DNA of 64,000 bases from Gibbula magus. Its lineage: Eukaryota > Mollusca > Gastropoda > Trochida > Trochidae. Made by a program: the position numbers and the translations under genes. This document shows, piece by piece, positions 61,801 through 64,000 of this stretch. The notes under the pieces were generated by a model. The model was not told where the DNA came from. It saw only the letters and a program-made list of their open reading frames with translations, and ran no database searches. Positions within the stretch are counted from its first letter, which is position 1; each line of letters starts with the position of its first letter. The DNA lies in NCBI GenBank assembly GCA_936450465.1, contig OW388302.1, positions 19,235,569 to 19,299,568 of the forward strand, in the 5' to 3' direction.

Positions 61801-63283
61801 TCCTGTCATGGATGACTCCACATTTAAATAAAGTCTCATGTCATAGATGACTCCACATTTGAATAAAGTCTCATGTCATGGATGACTCCACATTTGAATA
61901 AAGTCTCATGTCATGGATGACTCCACATTTAAATAAAGTCTCATGTCATGGATGACTCCACATTTGAATAAAGTCTCATGTCATGGATGACTCCACATTT
62001 GATTAAGTCTCATGTCATGGATGACTCCACATTTAACTAAAGTCTCATGTCATGGATGACTCCACATTTAAATAAGGTCTCATGTCATGGATGACTCCAC
62101 ATTTAAATAAAGTCTCATGTCATGGATGACTCCACATTTGAATAACGTCTCATGTCATGGATAACTCCACATTTGATTAAGTCTCATGTCATGGATGACT
62201 CCACATTTAAATAAAGTCTCATGTCATGGATGACTCCACATTTGAATAAAGTCTCATGTCATGGATGACTCCACATTTGATTAAGTCTCATGTCATGGAT
62301 GACTCCACATTTAACCAAAGTCTCATGTCGTGGATGACTCCACATTTAAATAAAGTATCATGTCATGGATGACTCCACATTTAAATAAGGTCTCATGTCA
62401 TGGATGACTCCACATTTCTATCATCCTATGTCTCATTTTGGGGCACAGAGTAAACATTTCAAACTCTGATTATCCACACTTAAAGACAAACACCTATATA
62501 TCCATTGTGAAACCATTTTGCTGAACTTTGACAATATAGCGGTCATTGAAGGTACCACACAGTAGCATTTGTTACATGCTGTTTGATGTCTAGTTTGTAG
62601 AACCAAGTAAATACTGCGCTCACCTGATCAGCGTCAGTCGCTGAAACTGTCACTATCTCTGTCCCGACATCGGTTTTGTCCTGAACCCTGACGAAGAACT
62701 CATTCCTGGTGAACTGGGGGCGGTTCAAGTTCCTCCTCACTTCAATGTAGACTGTGGTCCTGGCCGTCTGGCTTGTCACTCCTGTCCTGATTGCCTCTAC
62801 ATTCAGCTGCATTACAGACAAATAGAACCATTTGATCTGTAGCTCATCGGCTTTAAATAATTCACACTGTAAGGTTGACCTCTACATTTTACAGTGCTGT
62901 TTGTTTGAGGGTTATGAAATCTACTTTTTCTAATCTATATTTCCATTGGCCAAGGCTTTCTTAGACCTTTTTTGAAAGTAAACAAAACTAGGTCAGACGG
63001 ACACAGCACACCAAGCCCAGATGTCAAACTATTCCCTTGCCATGTCAAAAGTGCAATGGGCCTTCAGGTCAGATAGGCTAACAACATGTCACTTCGTTGC
63101 CACAAAAGTTATCCATATCTTACTGTCGCTTTCAAAGAACATACGATGATTTACCTGATAGGCCGTGAGACGAGCAGGGTCTGTGGTCATATCAGTTGCC
63201 ACGGTGATGAGACCACTGCTGCTATTGACGCTGAAATAGTCAGGACCTGAACTCAGCCCTGTCAGTCTGAACTGTACATTTGT
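1..63283 (-). CDS. Giant cadherin gene, 26 complete exons plus one partial, both ends outside the window
   Basis: Large cell-surface adhesion protein of the cadherin superfamily (Fat/Dachsous/CDH23-like in scale; no ortholog can be named). The joined exons give 1,993 codons without a stop. All 26 introns are phase 0 with GT-AG ends. The protein is a chain of about 105-residue EC repeats, each showing an L-x-V-x-A-x-D strand, an R-N-x(3)-P-x-F linker, a Y-x(3)-I-x-E segment, an A-x-D-x-D calcium motif, then F-F-x-I/V and T/S-G-x-I-x-L. Nineteen linkers are present, so 18 EC repeats are complete. The linkers mostly carry R-N where classical cadherins have D-x-N-D-N. No signal peptide, EGF/laminin-G domain, transmembrane segment or cytoplasmic tail is seen; these must lie beyond the window. 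No lesion in any exon suggests a pseudogene. The introns hold nearly all the minisatellites described here. Confidence 0.93.
83..1006. repeat. 46-bp minisatellite, about 20 copies
   Basis: Tandem copies of a unit containing AACCATTCCTGGGTGTGATA and AACTATAACTCATCATC. Variation is mostly at the CTGGG/CAGAG/TTCG positions. It lies in the last intron of the window, about 75 bp from the acceptor of putative exon 27. It does not contain an obvious splice-junction copy of a visible exon. Confidence 0.95.
1105..5771. repeat. 47-bp minisatellite seeded on the exon 26 donor, about 99 copies
   Basis: Period measured as 47 bp. On the minus strand each unit reads 18 bases of exon 26 end (coding T-D-N-I-D-G, with ATT for ATC), then GTGAGTTCTCTCAACTGATA and nine more intron bases. 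The array runs straight into the real exon end at 5754. At least six copies (for example near 2177, 3728 and 4106) have GTGTGT in place of GTGAGT. Confidence 0.97.
5754..5939 (-). CDS. Cadherin exon 26 (62 codons) with amplified 5' splice site
   Basis: Starts M-T-V-E-A-Y after TTCTACCAG, has the linker V-T-R-N-T-G-R-P-V-F, and ends A-T-D-N-I-D-G before GTGAGT. Its last 18 bases (coding T-D-N-I-D-G) are the exon part of the 47-bp repeat filling the next intron. Confidence 0.9.
5940..6617. other. Intron 25, unique AT-rich sequence
   Basis: No repeat array, SINE or coding signal recognised. A short A/T-rich stretch is present around 6200-6350. Confidence 0.6.
6618..6740 (-). CDS. Cadherin exon 25 (41 codons, middle of EC repeat)
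   Basis: Starts L-T-V-R-Y-E after GTATCTTCAG, contains A-Y-F-W-L and S-G-Q-M-F-V, and ends S-S-N-F-Q before GTGAGC. A run of Thr/Ser near the end is encoded by a short TCC/ACC-rich stretch. Confidence 0.9.
7013..7204 (-). CDS. Cadherin exon 24 (64 codons, linker exon, calcium motif lost)
   Basis: Starts F-T-V-Y-A-E-D after TGTTTCAG, has the linker I-V-R-E-A-D-P-P-I-F, and ends A-S-S-S-R-T-G before GTGAGT. The last segment sits where other repeats have A-T-D-x-D-G, so the acidic ligands have been lost. Confidence 0.9.
7479..7502. repeat. Poly(G) tract, 24 G
   Basis: An uninterrupted run of 24 G on the plus strand (C on the cadherin sense strand), inside the 463-bp intron between exons 23 and 24, preceded by further short G runs. 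Its length is prone to sequencing error. Confidence 0.85.
7668..7796 (-). CDS. Cadherin exon 23 (43 codons, middle of EC repeat)
   Basis: Starts H-T-V-Q-Y-Y after TCTGCTGCAG, contains S-F-F-S-I and S-G-R-L-Y-V, and ends N-D-F-R before GTGAGC. It completes the half-repeat left open by exon 22 across a 19.1-kb intron. Phase and class order are correct. Confidence 0.9.
7823..8163 (-). mobile_element. tRNA-derived SINE with (ATT)n tail and target duplication
   Basis: On the minus strand it starts with a tRNA-like head: A-box GGTATAGTGGTTAGCG and B-box GGTTCGAATCCC, about 8095-8163. A tRNA-unrelated body follows and it ends in (ATT)n at 7823-7850. It is flanked by CCACAACATGTATA (7809-7822) and CCACAAATGTATA (8164-8176), an imperfect 13-14 bp target-site duplication. 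It sits in the 19-kb intron beside exon 23. Anticodon-region similarity to tRNA-Val is weak. Confidence 0.85.
8184..8550. mobile_element. hAT-type MITE, 367 bp
   Basis: Termini are TAGGGCTGTA and, inverted, TAGGCTGTA. An 8-bp target duplication flanks it: ATAACAAA at 8176-8183 and ATAACAAG at 8551-8558 (7 of 8 match). It is AT-rich with no coding capacity. A related sequence in opposite orientation lies at 53159-53890, sharing the segment around GAGTAATGTTCTGTATTTTG. It separates the SINE from the 45-bp array. Confidence 0.8.
9490..10657. repeat. Higher-order repeat: 584-bp direct duplication inside the 45-bp array
   Basis: The diagnostic unit ATATTACCATGGAG (a shortened copy) occurs at 9488 and again 584 bp later at 10072. 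The series of variant units following each copy is the same, so a 13-unit block was duplicated as one piece. Confidence 0.8.
10630..13600. repeat. Higher-order repeat: roughly 1.85-1.99 kb duplicated block inside the 45-bp array
   Basis: Variant-unit order from 10630 recurs at 12481 (offset 1,851 bp). The segment from 11212 recurs at 13198 (offset 1,986 bp). The difference of 135 bp is exactly three units, so the copies differ by a three-unit indel. The rare unit with GAGTCAGTTTGTATAC and CATGTAAAAGAG marks both copies (near 11630 and 13615) and recurs near 19455 and 20220. Confidence 0.75.
16521..17606. repeat. Higher-order repeat: 638-bp duplication inside the 45-bp array
   Basis: A rare unit with GAGTGAGTAACTTGTATACC occurs near 16522, 16933 and 17571. 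The last two are 638 bp apart with matching flanking variant units. A 493-bp duplication is also visible (20747 versus 21240). Confidence 0.7.
26936..29005 (-). CDS. Cadherin exon 22, a 690-codon intronless block of EC repeats
   Basis: This single exon starts L-V-V-E-A after CTTGTTGCAG-type intron sequence and ends A-T-D-I-D-G before GTGAGT. It contains seven EC linkers. Repeat modules start at about exon residues 1, 115, 213, 316, 421, 526 and 630, each at L/M/F-x-V-x-A-type strands. The final 61 residues form a half-repeat completed by exon 23. In the rest of the gene each repeat is cut by two phase-0 introns, so 12 expected introns are missing here. Module 2 lacks the A-x-D-x-D motif (A-T-K-P-T-G). 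Its linker sequences include N-R-Q-D-P-V-W and V-D-L-D-E-T-P-T-F, so not all are R-N type. Confidence 0.95.
29495..30406. mobile_element. Pearl/HINE-like (Helentron-associated) non-autonomous element
   Basis: About 0.9 kb inserted in the 31-bp array. Four tandem copies of a roughly 171-bp core (near 29625, 29796, 29968, 30136), each with AGCAAAAGGCACCACTC and a GGCCGGAAAAGGTCCCTACC-type segment, are followed by a GGAATGAC/GGAATAAC microsatellite (30250-30365). Then comes a terminal hairpin, TTATGTCTCC... against ...GGGGGACATAA, ending near 30406. ATGTCCCCCG near the left end is the inverse of the right terminus. This core-repeat, microsatellite, hairpin order matches published bivalve pearl elements; the family name is from memory. 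Confidence 0.65.
30250..30365. repeat. GGAATGAC / GGAATAAC microsatellite
   Basis: 8-bp repeats with A/C-rich variants, forming the microsatellite segment of the surrounding element. They give spurious serine/histidine-rich frames on the minus strand. Confidence 0.85.
30706..31060. other. Intron 21 unique segment
   Basis: AT-rich intron sequence between the 31-bp array and exon 21. No element recognised. Confidence 0.55.
31061..31186 (-). CDS. Cadherin exon 21 (42 codons, middle of EC repeat)
   Basis: Starts N-G-I-E-Y-R after TTTATTATAG, contains S-F-F-A-V and S-G-Q-V-S-L, and ends R-E-L-Y-T before GTCTGT. Confidence 0.88.
31208..31720. repeat. Purine-rich GAGGAGTACAAGGA repeat tract
   Basis: Irregular tandem AGGAGTACAAG / AGTAGGAGCACAAGG units, almost entirely purine plus TAC/CAC, in the 553-bp intron between exons 20 and 21. 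On the cadherin sense strand this is a long CT-rich tract. The Leu- and Pro/Thr/Cys-rich open frames across it are artefacts. Confidence 0.85.
31740..31928 (-). CDS. Cadherin exon 20 (63 codons, linker exon)
   Basis: Starts M-K-I-N-A-T-D after TTTTTTCAG, has the linker I-T-R-N-T-F-R-P-V-F and I-P-E-N, and ends R-N-Q-D-G-A-F before GTAAGC. The calcium segment is degenerate (R-A-R-N-Q-D). Confidence 0.9.
32186..32308 (-). CDS. Cadherin exon 19 (41 codons, middle of EC repeat)
   Basis: Starts D-G-V-R-F-T after TGTGTTCAG, contains E-Y-F-L-M and T-G-V-V-R-L, and ends P-R-F-T before GTGAGT. Confidence 0.91.
32309..32939. other. Intron 18, unique sequence
   Basis: No repeat or conserved coding signal recognised. 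An 86-codon open frame at 32611-32871 on the plus strand has no similarity I recognise and looks random. Confidence 0.5.
32940..33122 (-). CDS. Cadherin exon 18 (61 codons, linker exon)
   Basis: Starts L-Q-L-R-A-Y-D after TGTTTCAG, has the linker V-S-R-N-E-N-A-P-Q-Y and L-N-E-N, and ends A-F-D-Q-D-G before GTAGGT. Phase 0. Confidence 0.92.
33381..34436. repeat. 46-bp minisatellite seeded on the exon 17 donor, about 18 copies, interrupted by a MITE
   Basis: On the minus strand each unit reads about 33 bases of exon 17 (through GGGGTATTTGAATATCAT) then GTGAGTATCATGT. The array joins the real exon end at 34402 and extends into the exon. It is split by a 223-bp element at 33835-34057. Variants include CTCTCTGCGG/CTTTCTGCGG and ATGATA/ATGTTA. 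Confidence 0.95.
33835..34057. mobile_element. 223-bp long-TIR MITE with 9-bp target duplication (Mutator-like)
   Basis: Terminal inverted repeats begin CAACTTCC and extend at least 43 bp with three mismatches, continuing imperfectly to about 75 bp. The internal region has no coding capacity. CGGTCTGAC is duplicated at 33826-33834 and 34058-34066. Because it interrupts a known 46-bp repeat unit, the empty site is unambiguous. A 9-bp duplication with long TIRs fits Mutator-like MITEs; hAT (8 bp) is less likely. Confidence 0.85.
34402..34551 (-). CDS. Cadherin exon 17 (50 codons) with amplified 5' splice site
   Basis: Starts G-V-L-H-I-E after GTACACAG, contains A-F-F-N-L and G-A-Q-I-V-L, and ends F-E-Y-H before GTGAGT. 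It is 27 bp longer than the standard middle exon. About 33 exon bases plus 13 intron bases make up the adjoining 46-bp repeat unit, so the true exon end cannot be fixed without RNA. Confidence 0.82.
34800..35318. repeat. 33-bp minisatellite, about 16 copies
   Basis: Unit GCTGGTCATAGTGTGAGGGG plus GGATATCAAGATT, with variation in the G run (5 or 6 G). It lies mid-intron between exons 16 and 17 and does not copy either splice junction. Confidence 0.93.
35396..35584 (-). CDS. Cadherin exon 16 (63 codons, linker exon)
   Basis: Starts M-T-V-V-A-S-D after CTACTACAG, has the linker V-N-R-N-L-Q-S-P-N-F and I-S-E-N, and ends A-T-D-L-D-L-K before GTGAGT. The methionine is internal, not a start codon. 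Confidence 0.92.
35585..36404. other. Intron 15, unique AT-rich sequence
   Basis: No element recognised. Short open frames here lack cadherin features. Confidence 0.55.
36405..36536 (-). CDS. Cadherin exon 15 (44 codons, middle of EC repeat)
   Basis: Starts D-V-L-R-F-S after GCTTTTAG, contains N-Y-F-G-I and T-G-H-I-A-L, and ends G-E-Y-T before GTCAGT. It is slightly longer than the usual 41 codons because of a glycine-rich loop. Confidence 0.9.
36649..36893 (-). mobile_element. tRNA-derived SINE, second family, with (ATT)n tail
   Basis: On the minus strand the head reads GGGATGTAGCTCAGTTGGTA (A-box) and GGTTCGATTC (B-box), then a body and a short (ATT)n tail at about 36650-36664. The T-stem does not pair properly, so it is a SINE head and not a functional tRNA. 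It lies in the intron between exons 14 and 15. Confidence 0.75.
37192..37374 (-). CDS. Cadherin exon 14 (61 codons, linker exon)
   Basis: Starts G-R-V-T-A-Y-D after CTTCCAG, has the linker V-T-R-N-S-A-Q-P-I-F and I-E-E, and ends A-T-D-A-D-N before GTGAGT. Phase 0. Confidence 0.92.
37382..37660 (-). mobile_element. Degenerate tRNA-derived SINE with (ATT)n tail
   Basis: The segment around 37570 (TGTACAACTGGGTGGACTAAGT, then GTGCCTTGCCCA) is shared with the SINE at 7823-8163. The (AAT)n run at 37385-37425 is the tail in the same orientation. The tRNA-like head is decayed, leaving a TTTGAACC box remnant. Between exons 13 and 14. Confidence 0.65.
37818..37940 (-). CDS. Cadherin exon 13 (41 codons, middle of EC repeat)
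   Basis: Starts S-R-V-V-F-N after GTTTTCAG, contains H-F-F-S-I and T-G-E-I-T-L-K, and ends T-N-Y-L before GTATGT. This is a textbook EC centre. Confidence 0.92.
38027..39409. repeat. 33-bp minisatellite, about 42 copies
   Basis: Unit CATACAGAGCACCTGGCGGT plus TCATACTGGCGAT, with GGCGAT/GGGAAT/GGTGAT/GGGGAT alternatives. It lies mid-intron between exons 12 and 13, about 90 bp from exon 13, and is not a copy of either junction. The period of 11 codons and lack of stops create open frames up to 404 codons on both strands; I do not regard these as genes. Confidence 0.96.
39658..39846 (-). CDS. Cadherin exon 12 (63 codons, linker exon, calcium motif lost)
   Basis: Starts F-N-I-Q-A-S-D after ATATTCCAG and ends N-R-P-Q before GTTGGT. 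The linker region D-I-E-T-V-S-R-P-Q-F and I-S-E-N are recognisable, but the A-x-D-x-D segment reads A-F-A-F-V-P-N, so the acidic calcium ligands are missing from this repeat. Confidence 0.88.
39847..40269. other. Intron 11, unique segment upstream of exon 12
   Basis: No recognisable element. It precedes the exon 12 acceptor. Confidence 0.5.
40270..47197. repeat. 83-bp minisatellite seeded on the exon 11 donor, 6.9 kb
   Basis: The basic period is 83 bp. On the minus strand every unit has 15 bases of exon 11 (through CCCAGTACTTT), then GTGAGTGTACC and about 57 further intron bases. Many units carry an extra partial duplication of about 34 bp (GATATTGATGATATGAACAG region), making 117-bp units and longer compound periods. 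Near the exon (46100-47197) the units are simple 83-mers; compound units dominate 40900-46250. Confidence 0.95.
47183..47305 (-). CDS. Cadherin exon 11 (41 codons) with amplified 5' splice site
   Basis: Starts T-D-I-S-Y-S after GTGTGCAG, contains F-F-Y-L-N and D-G-R-L-Q-V, and ends D-S-Q-Y-F before GTGAGT. The last 15 exon bases and the donor recur in every unit of the 83-bp array occupying the following 7.3-kb intron. Confidence 0.9.
47640..47819 (-). CDS. Cadherin exon 10 (60 codons, linker exon)
   Basis: Starts L-R-V-I-A-F-D after TTTAAAG, has the linker V-E-R-N-P-T-S-P-V-C and ends A-S-D-Q-D-N before GTGAGT. A cysteine replaces the usual aromatic residue at the end of the linker. The acceptor has a weak pyrimidine tract. 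Confidence 0.9.
47820..48164. other. Intron 9, unique segment upstream of exon 10
   Basis: Contains a short imperfect direct repeat (AATCAACATGACCCCT at about 47888 and 47925). Nothing else recognised. Confidence 0.5.
48165..51520. repeat. 41-bp minisatellite seeded on the exon 9 donor, about 82 copies
   Basis: On the minus strand each unit has 27 exon-9 bases (CTCACTCCCGCTACAGGACA plus GTATCTG) then GTGAGTAGCTTCCT. It fills most of the 3.7-kb intron and abuts exon 9 at 51494. Variation is low: ACTCACC/ACCCACC and GAAGCT/GAGTAA alternatives. Units with GGGTGAG match the exon-proximal sequence. Confidence 0.97.
51494..51613 (-). CDS. Cadherin exon 9 (40 codons) with amplified 5' splice site
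   Basis: Starts G-T-I-A-Y-T after ACATTCCAG, contains Y-F-F-D-V and T-G-E-V-Y-L, and ends G-Q-Y-L before GTGAGT. Its last 27 bases and the first 14 intron bases make the unit of the 41-bp array that fills the next intron. Confidence 0.9.
52051..52242 (-). CDS. Cadherin exon 8 (64 codons, linker exon)
   Basis: Starts I-R-V-L-A-S-D after AAATTCAG, has the linker I-L-R-D-Q-Q-D-P-F-F and ends A-R-D-P-D-I-N before GTGAGC. The preceding intron (5,594 bp) holds the 61-bp array and its insertion. Confidence 0.92.
52243..53158. other. Intron 7 segment with possible old repeats
   Basis: A near-palindromic pair occurs around 52680-52735 (TTGTGTCTTTCATCAATG against GAAAGACACAA). The rest is AT-rich with no gene. 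I cannot assign a family. Confidence 0.4.
53159..53890. mobile_element. hAT-like MITE relative, inverted and interrupted
   Basis: The left end TAGGGCTGTA and the right end TTGCACAGCTTTA (inverted TAAAGCTGTGCAA) resemble the termini of the MITE at 8184-8550. The stretch CAAAATACAGAACATTACTC near 53645 is the reverse complement of part of that element. No clear 8-bp target duplication. A second foldback sequence lies inside it. Confidence 0.55.
53424..53534. mobile_element. Small foldback (inverted-repeat) element
   Basis: Arms GTGTGTCATCTGAC...TTACGAAA (from 53424) and TTTCGTAATAGTCATATGACAC (to 53534) are inverted copies with a few mismatches, around a centre holding CTCGCTCTCGCTCGGG. Two TGACGTCA-type sequences lie just to its left (53308-53342). 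It is probably a separate MITE nested in the hAT-like sequence. Confidence 0.5.
55753..55908. mobile_element. Near-perfect palindrome (about 70-bp arms)
   Basis: Arms run outward from a short centre at about 55830 (GGCGTCAGCC), each containing GGGATATAAATGTACGGGTT and GAGAGGGTT; the outer parts (GATAGATA) are imperfect. It lies between the array and the TIR element. The motif TATCGGGATATAAATGTAC recurs once more near the right end (57122), linking this palindrome to the neighbouring element. Confidence 0.85.
56057..56064 (+). promoter_or_regulatory. CRE-like site TGACGTCA
   Basis: Perfect palindromic cAMP-response-element core, about 60 bp upstream of a TATA box in front of the putative small gene. 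Function is inferred from position only. Confidence 0.4.
56125..56132 (+). promoter_or_regulatory. TATA box TATATAAA
   Basis: Good TATA match 148 bp before the putative start codon, with a CRE-like site upstream. A second TATAAAG lies at 56239-56245, only about 35 bp before the ATG. Confidence 0.4.
56280..56331 (+). CDS. Putative small gene, exon 1 (inside the TIR element)
   Basis: ATG at 56280 opens 17 codons plus one base, starting M-A-S-S-W and ending R-K, before a donor GTAACT (AAAG/GTAACT). The split codon GG/T joins exon 2 in frame. The gene runs antisense to the cadherin gene within its seventh intron. Product not recognised. Confidence 0.4.
56546..56683 (+). CDS. Putative small gene, exon 2 (cysteine-containing)
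   Basis: 138 bp, phase 1 to phase 1, after acceptor TTATTTCAG and before donor GTAATT. It is open throughout in the frame set by exon 1. It encodes a basic, cysteine-containing stretch with cysteines at protein positions 20, 28, 32, 43 and 54 (including C-R-K-E-C). No signal peptide and no domain I recognise. It could be a fragment captured by the element. Confidence 0.42.
56903..56925 (+). CDS. Putative small gene, exon 3 with stop
   Basis: Acceptor TTCTTCTTTTAG is followed by seven codons in the expected phase and a TAG stop, giving a 70-residue product in total. A poly(A) signal follows about 100 bp later. Three consecutive phase-matched exons with good splice sites are the main argument for a real transcript. 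Confidence 0.38.
57025..57030 (+). terminator. Poly(A) signal AATAAA
   Basis: Canonical signal 100 bp after the stop codon of the putative small gene and still inside the TIR element. Confidence 0.45.
57837..57953 (-). CDS. Cadherin exon 7 (39 codons) with amplified 5' splice site
   Basis: Starts D-N-V-R-Y-S after ATCATGCAG, contains H-Y-S-V-N and T-G-E-M-Y-L, and ends Q-T-T-D-S. The likely donor is GTGTGT. About 25 bases of the exon end plus about 36 bases of intron form the 61-bp unit repeated about 40 times downstream. The donor call rests on keeping phase 0 into exon 8 and would need RNA data, because many identical donors follow. Confidence 0.82.
58374..58559 (-). CDS. Cadherin exon 6 (62 codons, linker exon)
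   Basis: Starts L-Q-V-K-T-Y-D after CTTTTCAG, has the linker I-V-R-N-P-S-T-P-I-F and ends A-V-D-G-D-G before GTATGG. The linker class and the D-G-D-G calcium motif are typical. Phase 0. Confidence 0.92.
58560..59251. other. Intron 5, unique sequence
   Basis: No repeats or coding features recognised between exons 6 and 5. Confidence 0.5.
59252..59410 (-). CDS. Cadherin exon 5 (53 codons, atypical middle exon)
   Basis: Starts G-D-L-E-F after TACAACAG and ends Q-Q-Q-Y-I before GTCAGT. It has A-F-F-T-L, but the usual T-G-x-I-x-L turn is replaced by a longer polar stretch, so this is the most divergent middle exon. Frame and splice phase are intact, which argues for a real but diverged EC repeat. 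Confidence 0.8.
59411..60026. other. Intron 4, unique sequence
   Basis: Contains a small imperfect duplication (CCCTCCCATTGATATTAGACTC and CCTTCCCACTAATATTAGACCC, near 59587 and 59635). No gene seen. Confidence 0.5.
60027..60206 (-). CDS. Cadherin exon 4 (60 codons, linker exon)
   Basis: Starts F-M-V-Q-A-D-D after CCACACAG, has linker V-I-R-D-E-D-T-P-R-F and I-T-E-T, and ends A-Q-D-L-D-L-K before GTGAGG. Here the linker has R-D-E-D where its neighbours have R-N. Phase 0. Confidence 0.9.
60207..60709. other. Intron 3, unique sequence
   Basis: AT-rich, no element recognised. Open frames continuing into 60710-60832 on the plus strand are the antisense of exon 3. Confidence 0.5.
60710..60832 (-). 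CDS. Cadherin exon 3 (41 codons, middle of EC repeat)
   Basis: Starts D-V-L-T-Y after GCTTCAG and ends D-R-Y-E before GTGAAA. It contains D-Y-F-L-V and D-G-K-V-I-L-K in the usual order. Length 123 bp is the commonest size for this exon class in the gene. Confidence 0.9.
61238..61646. mobile_element. hAT-like MITE with internal GGGTA repeats
   Basis: Termini TAGGGCTGGGACGGGTA and, inverted, TTTTGCTGGTACGGGTAGA. It is flanked by GTATGTGT (61230-61237) and GTATGTCG (61647-61654), 6 of 8 matching. Internal sequence is rich in ACCCGG/CCGGGTA boxes. It lies in the 1.8-kb intron between exons 2 and 3. Confidence 0.6.
61566..61600. repeat. (TAGGG)n microsatellite, about 6 copies
   Basis: Pentameric TAGGG run inside the hAT-like MITE. 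It differs from the TTAGGG telomere repeat and is too short and internal to be telomeric. Confidence 0.75.
61706..62418. repeat. 35-bp minisatellite, about 20 copies
   Basis: Unit GGATGACTCCACATTTAAAT plus AAAGTCTCATGTCAT, with TTTAAAT/TTTGAAT alternatives and a few 33-bp units. It begins about 60 bp after the hAT-like MITE, mid-intron, with no copy of the exon 2 or 3 junctions. Confidence 0.95.
62624..62806 (-). CDS. Cadherin exon 2 (61 codons, linker exon)
   Basis: Starts L-N-V-E-A after AATGCAG, carries the linker R-R-N-L-N-R-P-Q-F and ends A-T-D-A-D-Q before GTGAGC. It closes one EC repeat and opens the next, with the calcium-type A-T-D-A-D motif intact. Phase 0. The 348-bp intron to exon 1 is unique AT-rich sequence with no recognisable element. 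Confidence 0.92.
63155..63283 (-). CDS. Cadherin exon 1 of window (43 codons, middle of an EC repeat)
   Basis: Begins T-N-V-Q-F-R after a pyrimidine-rich TCTCTTCCAG acceptor and ends A-Y-Q before GTAAAT. It contains D-Y-F-S-V and S-S-G-L-I-T-V, the conserved centre of an EC repeat. The upstream half of this repeat must lie on an exon beyond 64000. Phase 0 at both ends. Confidence 0.9.
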
Positions 63284-63966
63284 CTGGAAGAGAAACAAAT
63301 TACACACTTCAATAGGACTTAATATTGCTCCAGTAAAGAATTCAAGATTTAAAGTGATGCTCTCCCTTGTATTCCACTTCTAGATGACATAACATTTGAG
63401 AGGAACTTGTCAAGTTTGATCGATTTTTATTAAAAACAAATCTTATCAGCATAACATTTGAGAGGATCTTGTGAAGTTTAAACAGTCAGATTAATAGATT
63501 TGATTTTTTTTTAAATTTAGCAAAAGCCAATAGTCAATTATGGTTATATAACTATCTATATTTCATTATTATACCTGTATCGAAATTCAAACATCTTCCA
63601 GCCAAATACATAAACAAGCATAATTACAGTTAATAATTTGGCTGAGTTCAATATCCCCAAAATAATTGATTTCTAAAATAAATCAGCCCATCATTTACAA
63701 GGATACCCCTCAAGGCAAAAAGGGCCAGTGCTCATCAGTTCATGACAATGACATTATATCTTAAAGGCACATATATTTCAATCATCACACACAGGTATAT
63801 CTTCATTAAGACACAGAATTATAATACTGAAATTCACTAAATTTACTGAGAAACTAAACAAGGAAGTTTATTAAATTCTGTGTACGTTGTTCTAACCTCT
63901 CGTGTCTAGACATAGTGCCCCATAAATCAAGTAATATACTTTATCTGGCCTCAGACTGAGATTAAA
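63284..63966. other. Intron upstream of exon 1, unique sequence
   Basis: AT-rich, with a short direct repeat (CATAACATTTGAGAGGA at about 63389 and 63450). No exon is visible up to the window edge. Confidence 0.5.
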
Positions 63967-64000
63967 GAGTGAGTGAGTGAGTTGGGGTTTAACGCCGCTT
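63967..64000 (+). mobile_element. Start of an interspersed repeat (GTGAGTGAGTTGGGGTTTAACGCCGC type)
   Basis: The last 34 bases match, as I remember it, the 5' end of a repeat common in molluscan genomes (a GAGTGAGTGAGTT run followed by TTTAACGCCGC). It is truncated by the window edge. Confidence 0.5.

Noticed and set aside
1..63283. Naming the gene as Fat, Dachsous, CDH23 or CELSR ortholog
   Set aside because: Only EC repeats are visible. The diagnostic EGF, laminin-G, transmembrane and cytoplasmic parts are outside the window, and the linkers are atypical.

Overview
The window is animal nuclear DNA, most likely from a mollusc. It carries one very large split gene on the minus strand, three tRNA-derived SINEs with (ATT)n tails, a Helentron-associated element resembling the 'pearl' elements of bivalves, hAT-type MITEs, and at the right edge the start of a repeat that I associate with molluscan genomes. 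The mollusc call rests on my recognition of these repeats, not on a search.

The gene encodes a giant cadherin. I assign 26 complete exons (63283 down to 5754) plus the first 9 bases of a 27th at the left edge. All exon lengths are multiples of three, all 26 introns are phase 0, every junction is GT-AG, and the exons join into 1,993 codons with no stop. Nineteen inter-repeat linkers are present, so 18 complete extracellular cadherin (EC) repeats lie in the window. Signal peptide, transmembrane segment and cytoplasmic tail lie outside. Each EC repeat is normally split into two exons, one of about 180-190 bp (end of one repeat, linker, start of the next) and one of about 120 bp (middle of a repeat). 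The exception is exon 22 (26936-29005, 2,070 bp), which carries 13 such half-modules with no introns.

Roughly two thirds of the window is minisatellite. Right to left: a 35-bp array (61706-62418), 61-bp array (53971-57862), 41-bp array (48165-51520), 83-bp array (40270-47197), 33-bp array (38027-39409), second 33-bp array (34800-35318), 46-bp array (33381-34436), 31-bp array (29006-30705, interrupted), 45-bp array of about 400 copies (8555-26717), 47-bp array (1105-5771) and another 46-bp array (83-1006). The striking point is that six of these start at a splice junction of the cadherin gene. Their repeat unit is a copy of the exon-intron boundary itself: five 5' splice sites (exons 7, 9, 11, 17, 26) and one 3' splice site (exon 22). 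The gene therefore carries hundreds of decoy splice sites next to its real ones.

Three arrays were later invaded by mobile DNA. A 223-bp long-TIR MITE with a 9-bp target duplication sits in the 46-bp junction array. A pearl/HINE-like element sits in the 31-bp array. A composite foldback insertion sits in the 61-bp array and contains, antisense to the cadherin gene, a possible three-exon 70-codon gene with TATA box, CRE-like site and poly(A) signal. The many long open frames inside the 45-, 33- and 83-bp arrays look like artefacts of stop-free repeat units, not genes.
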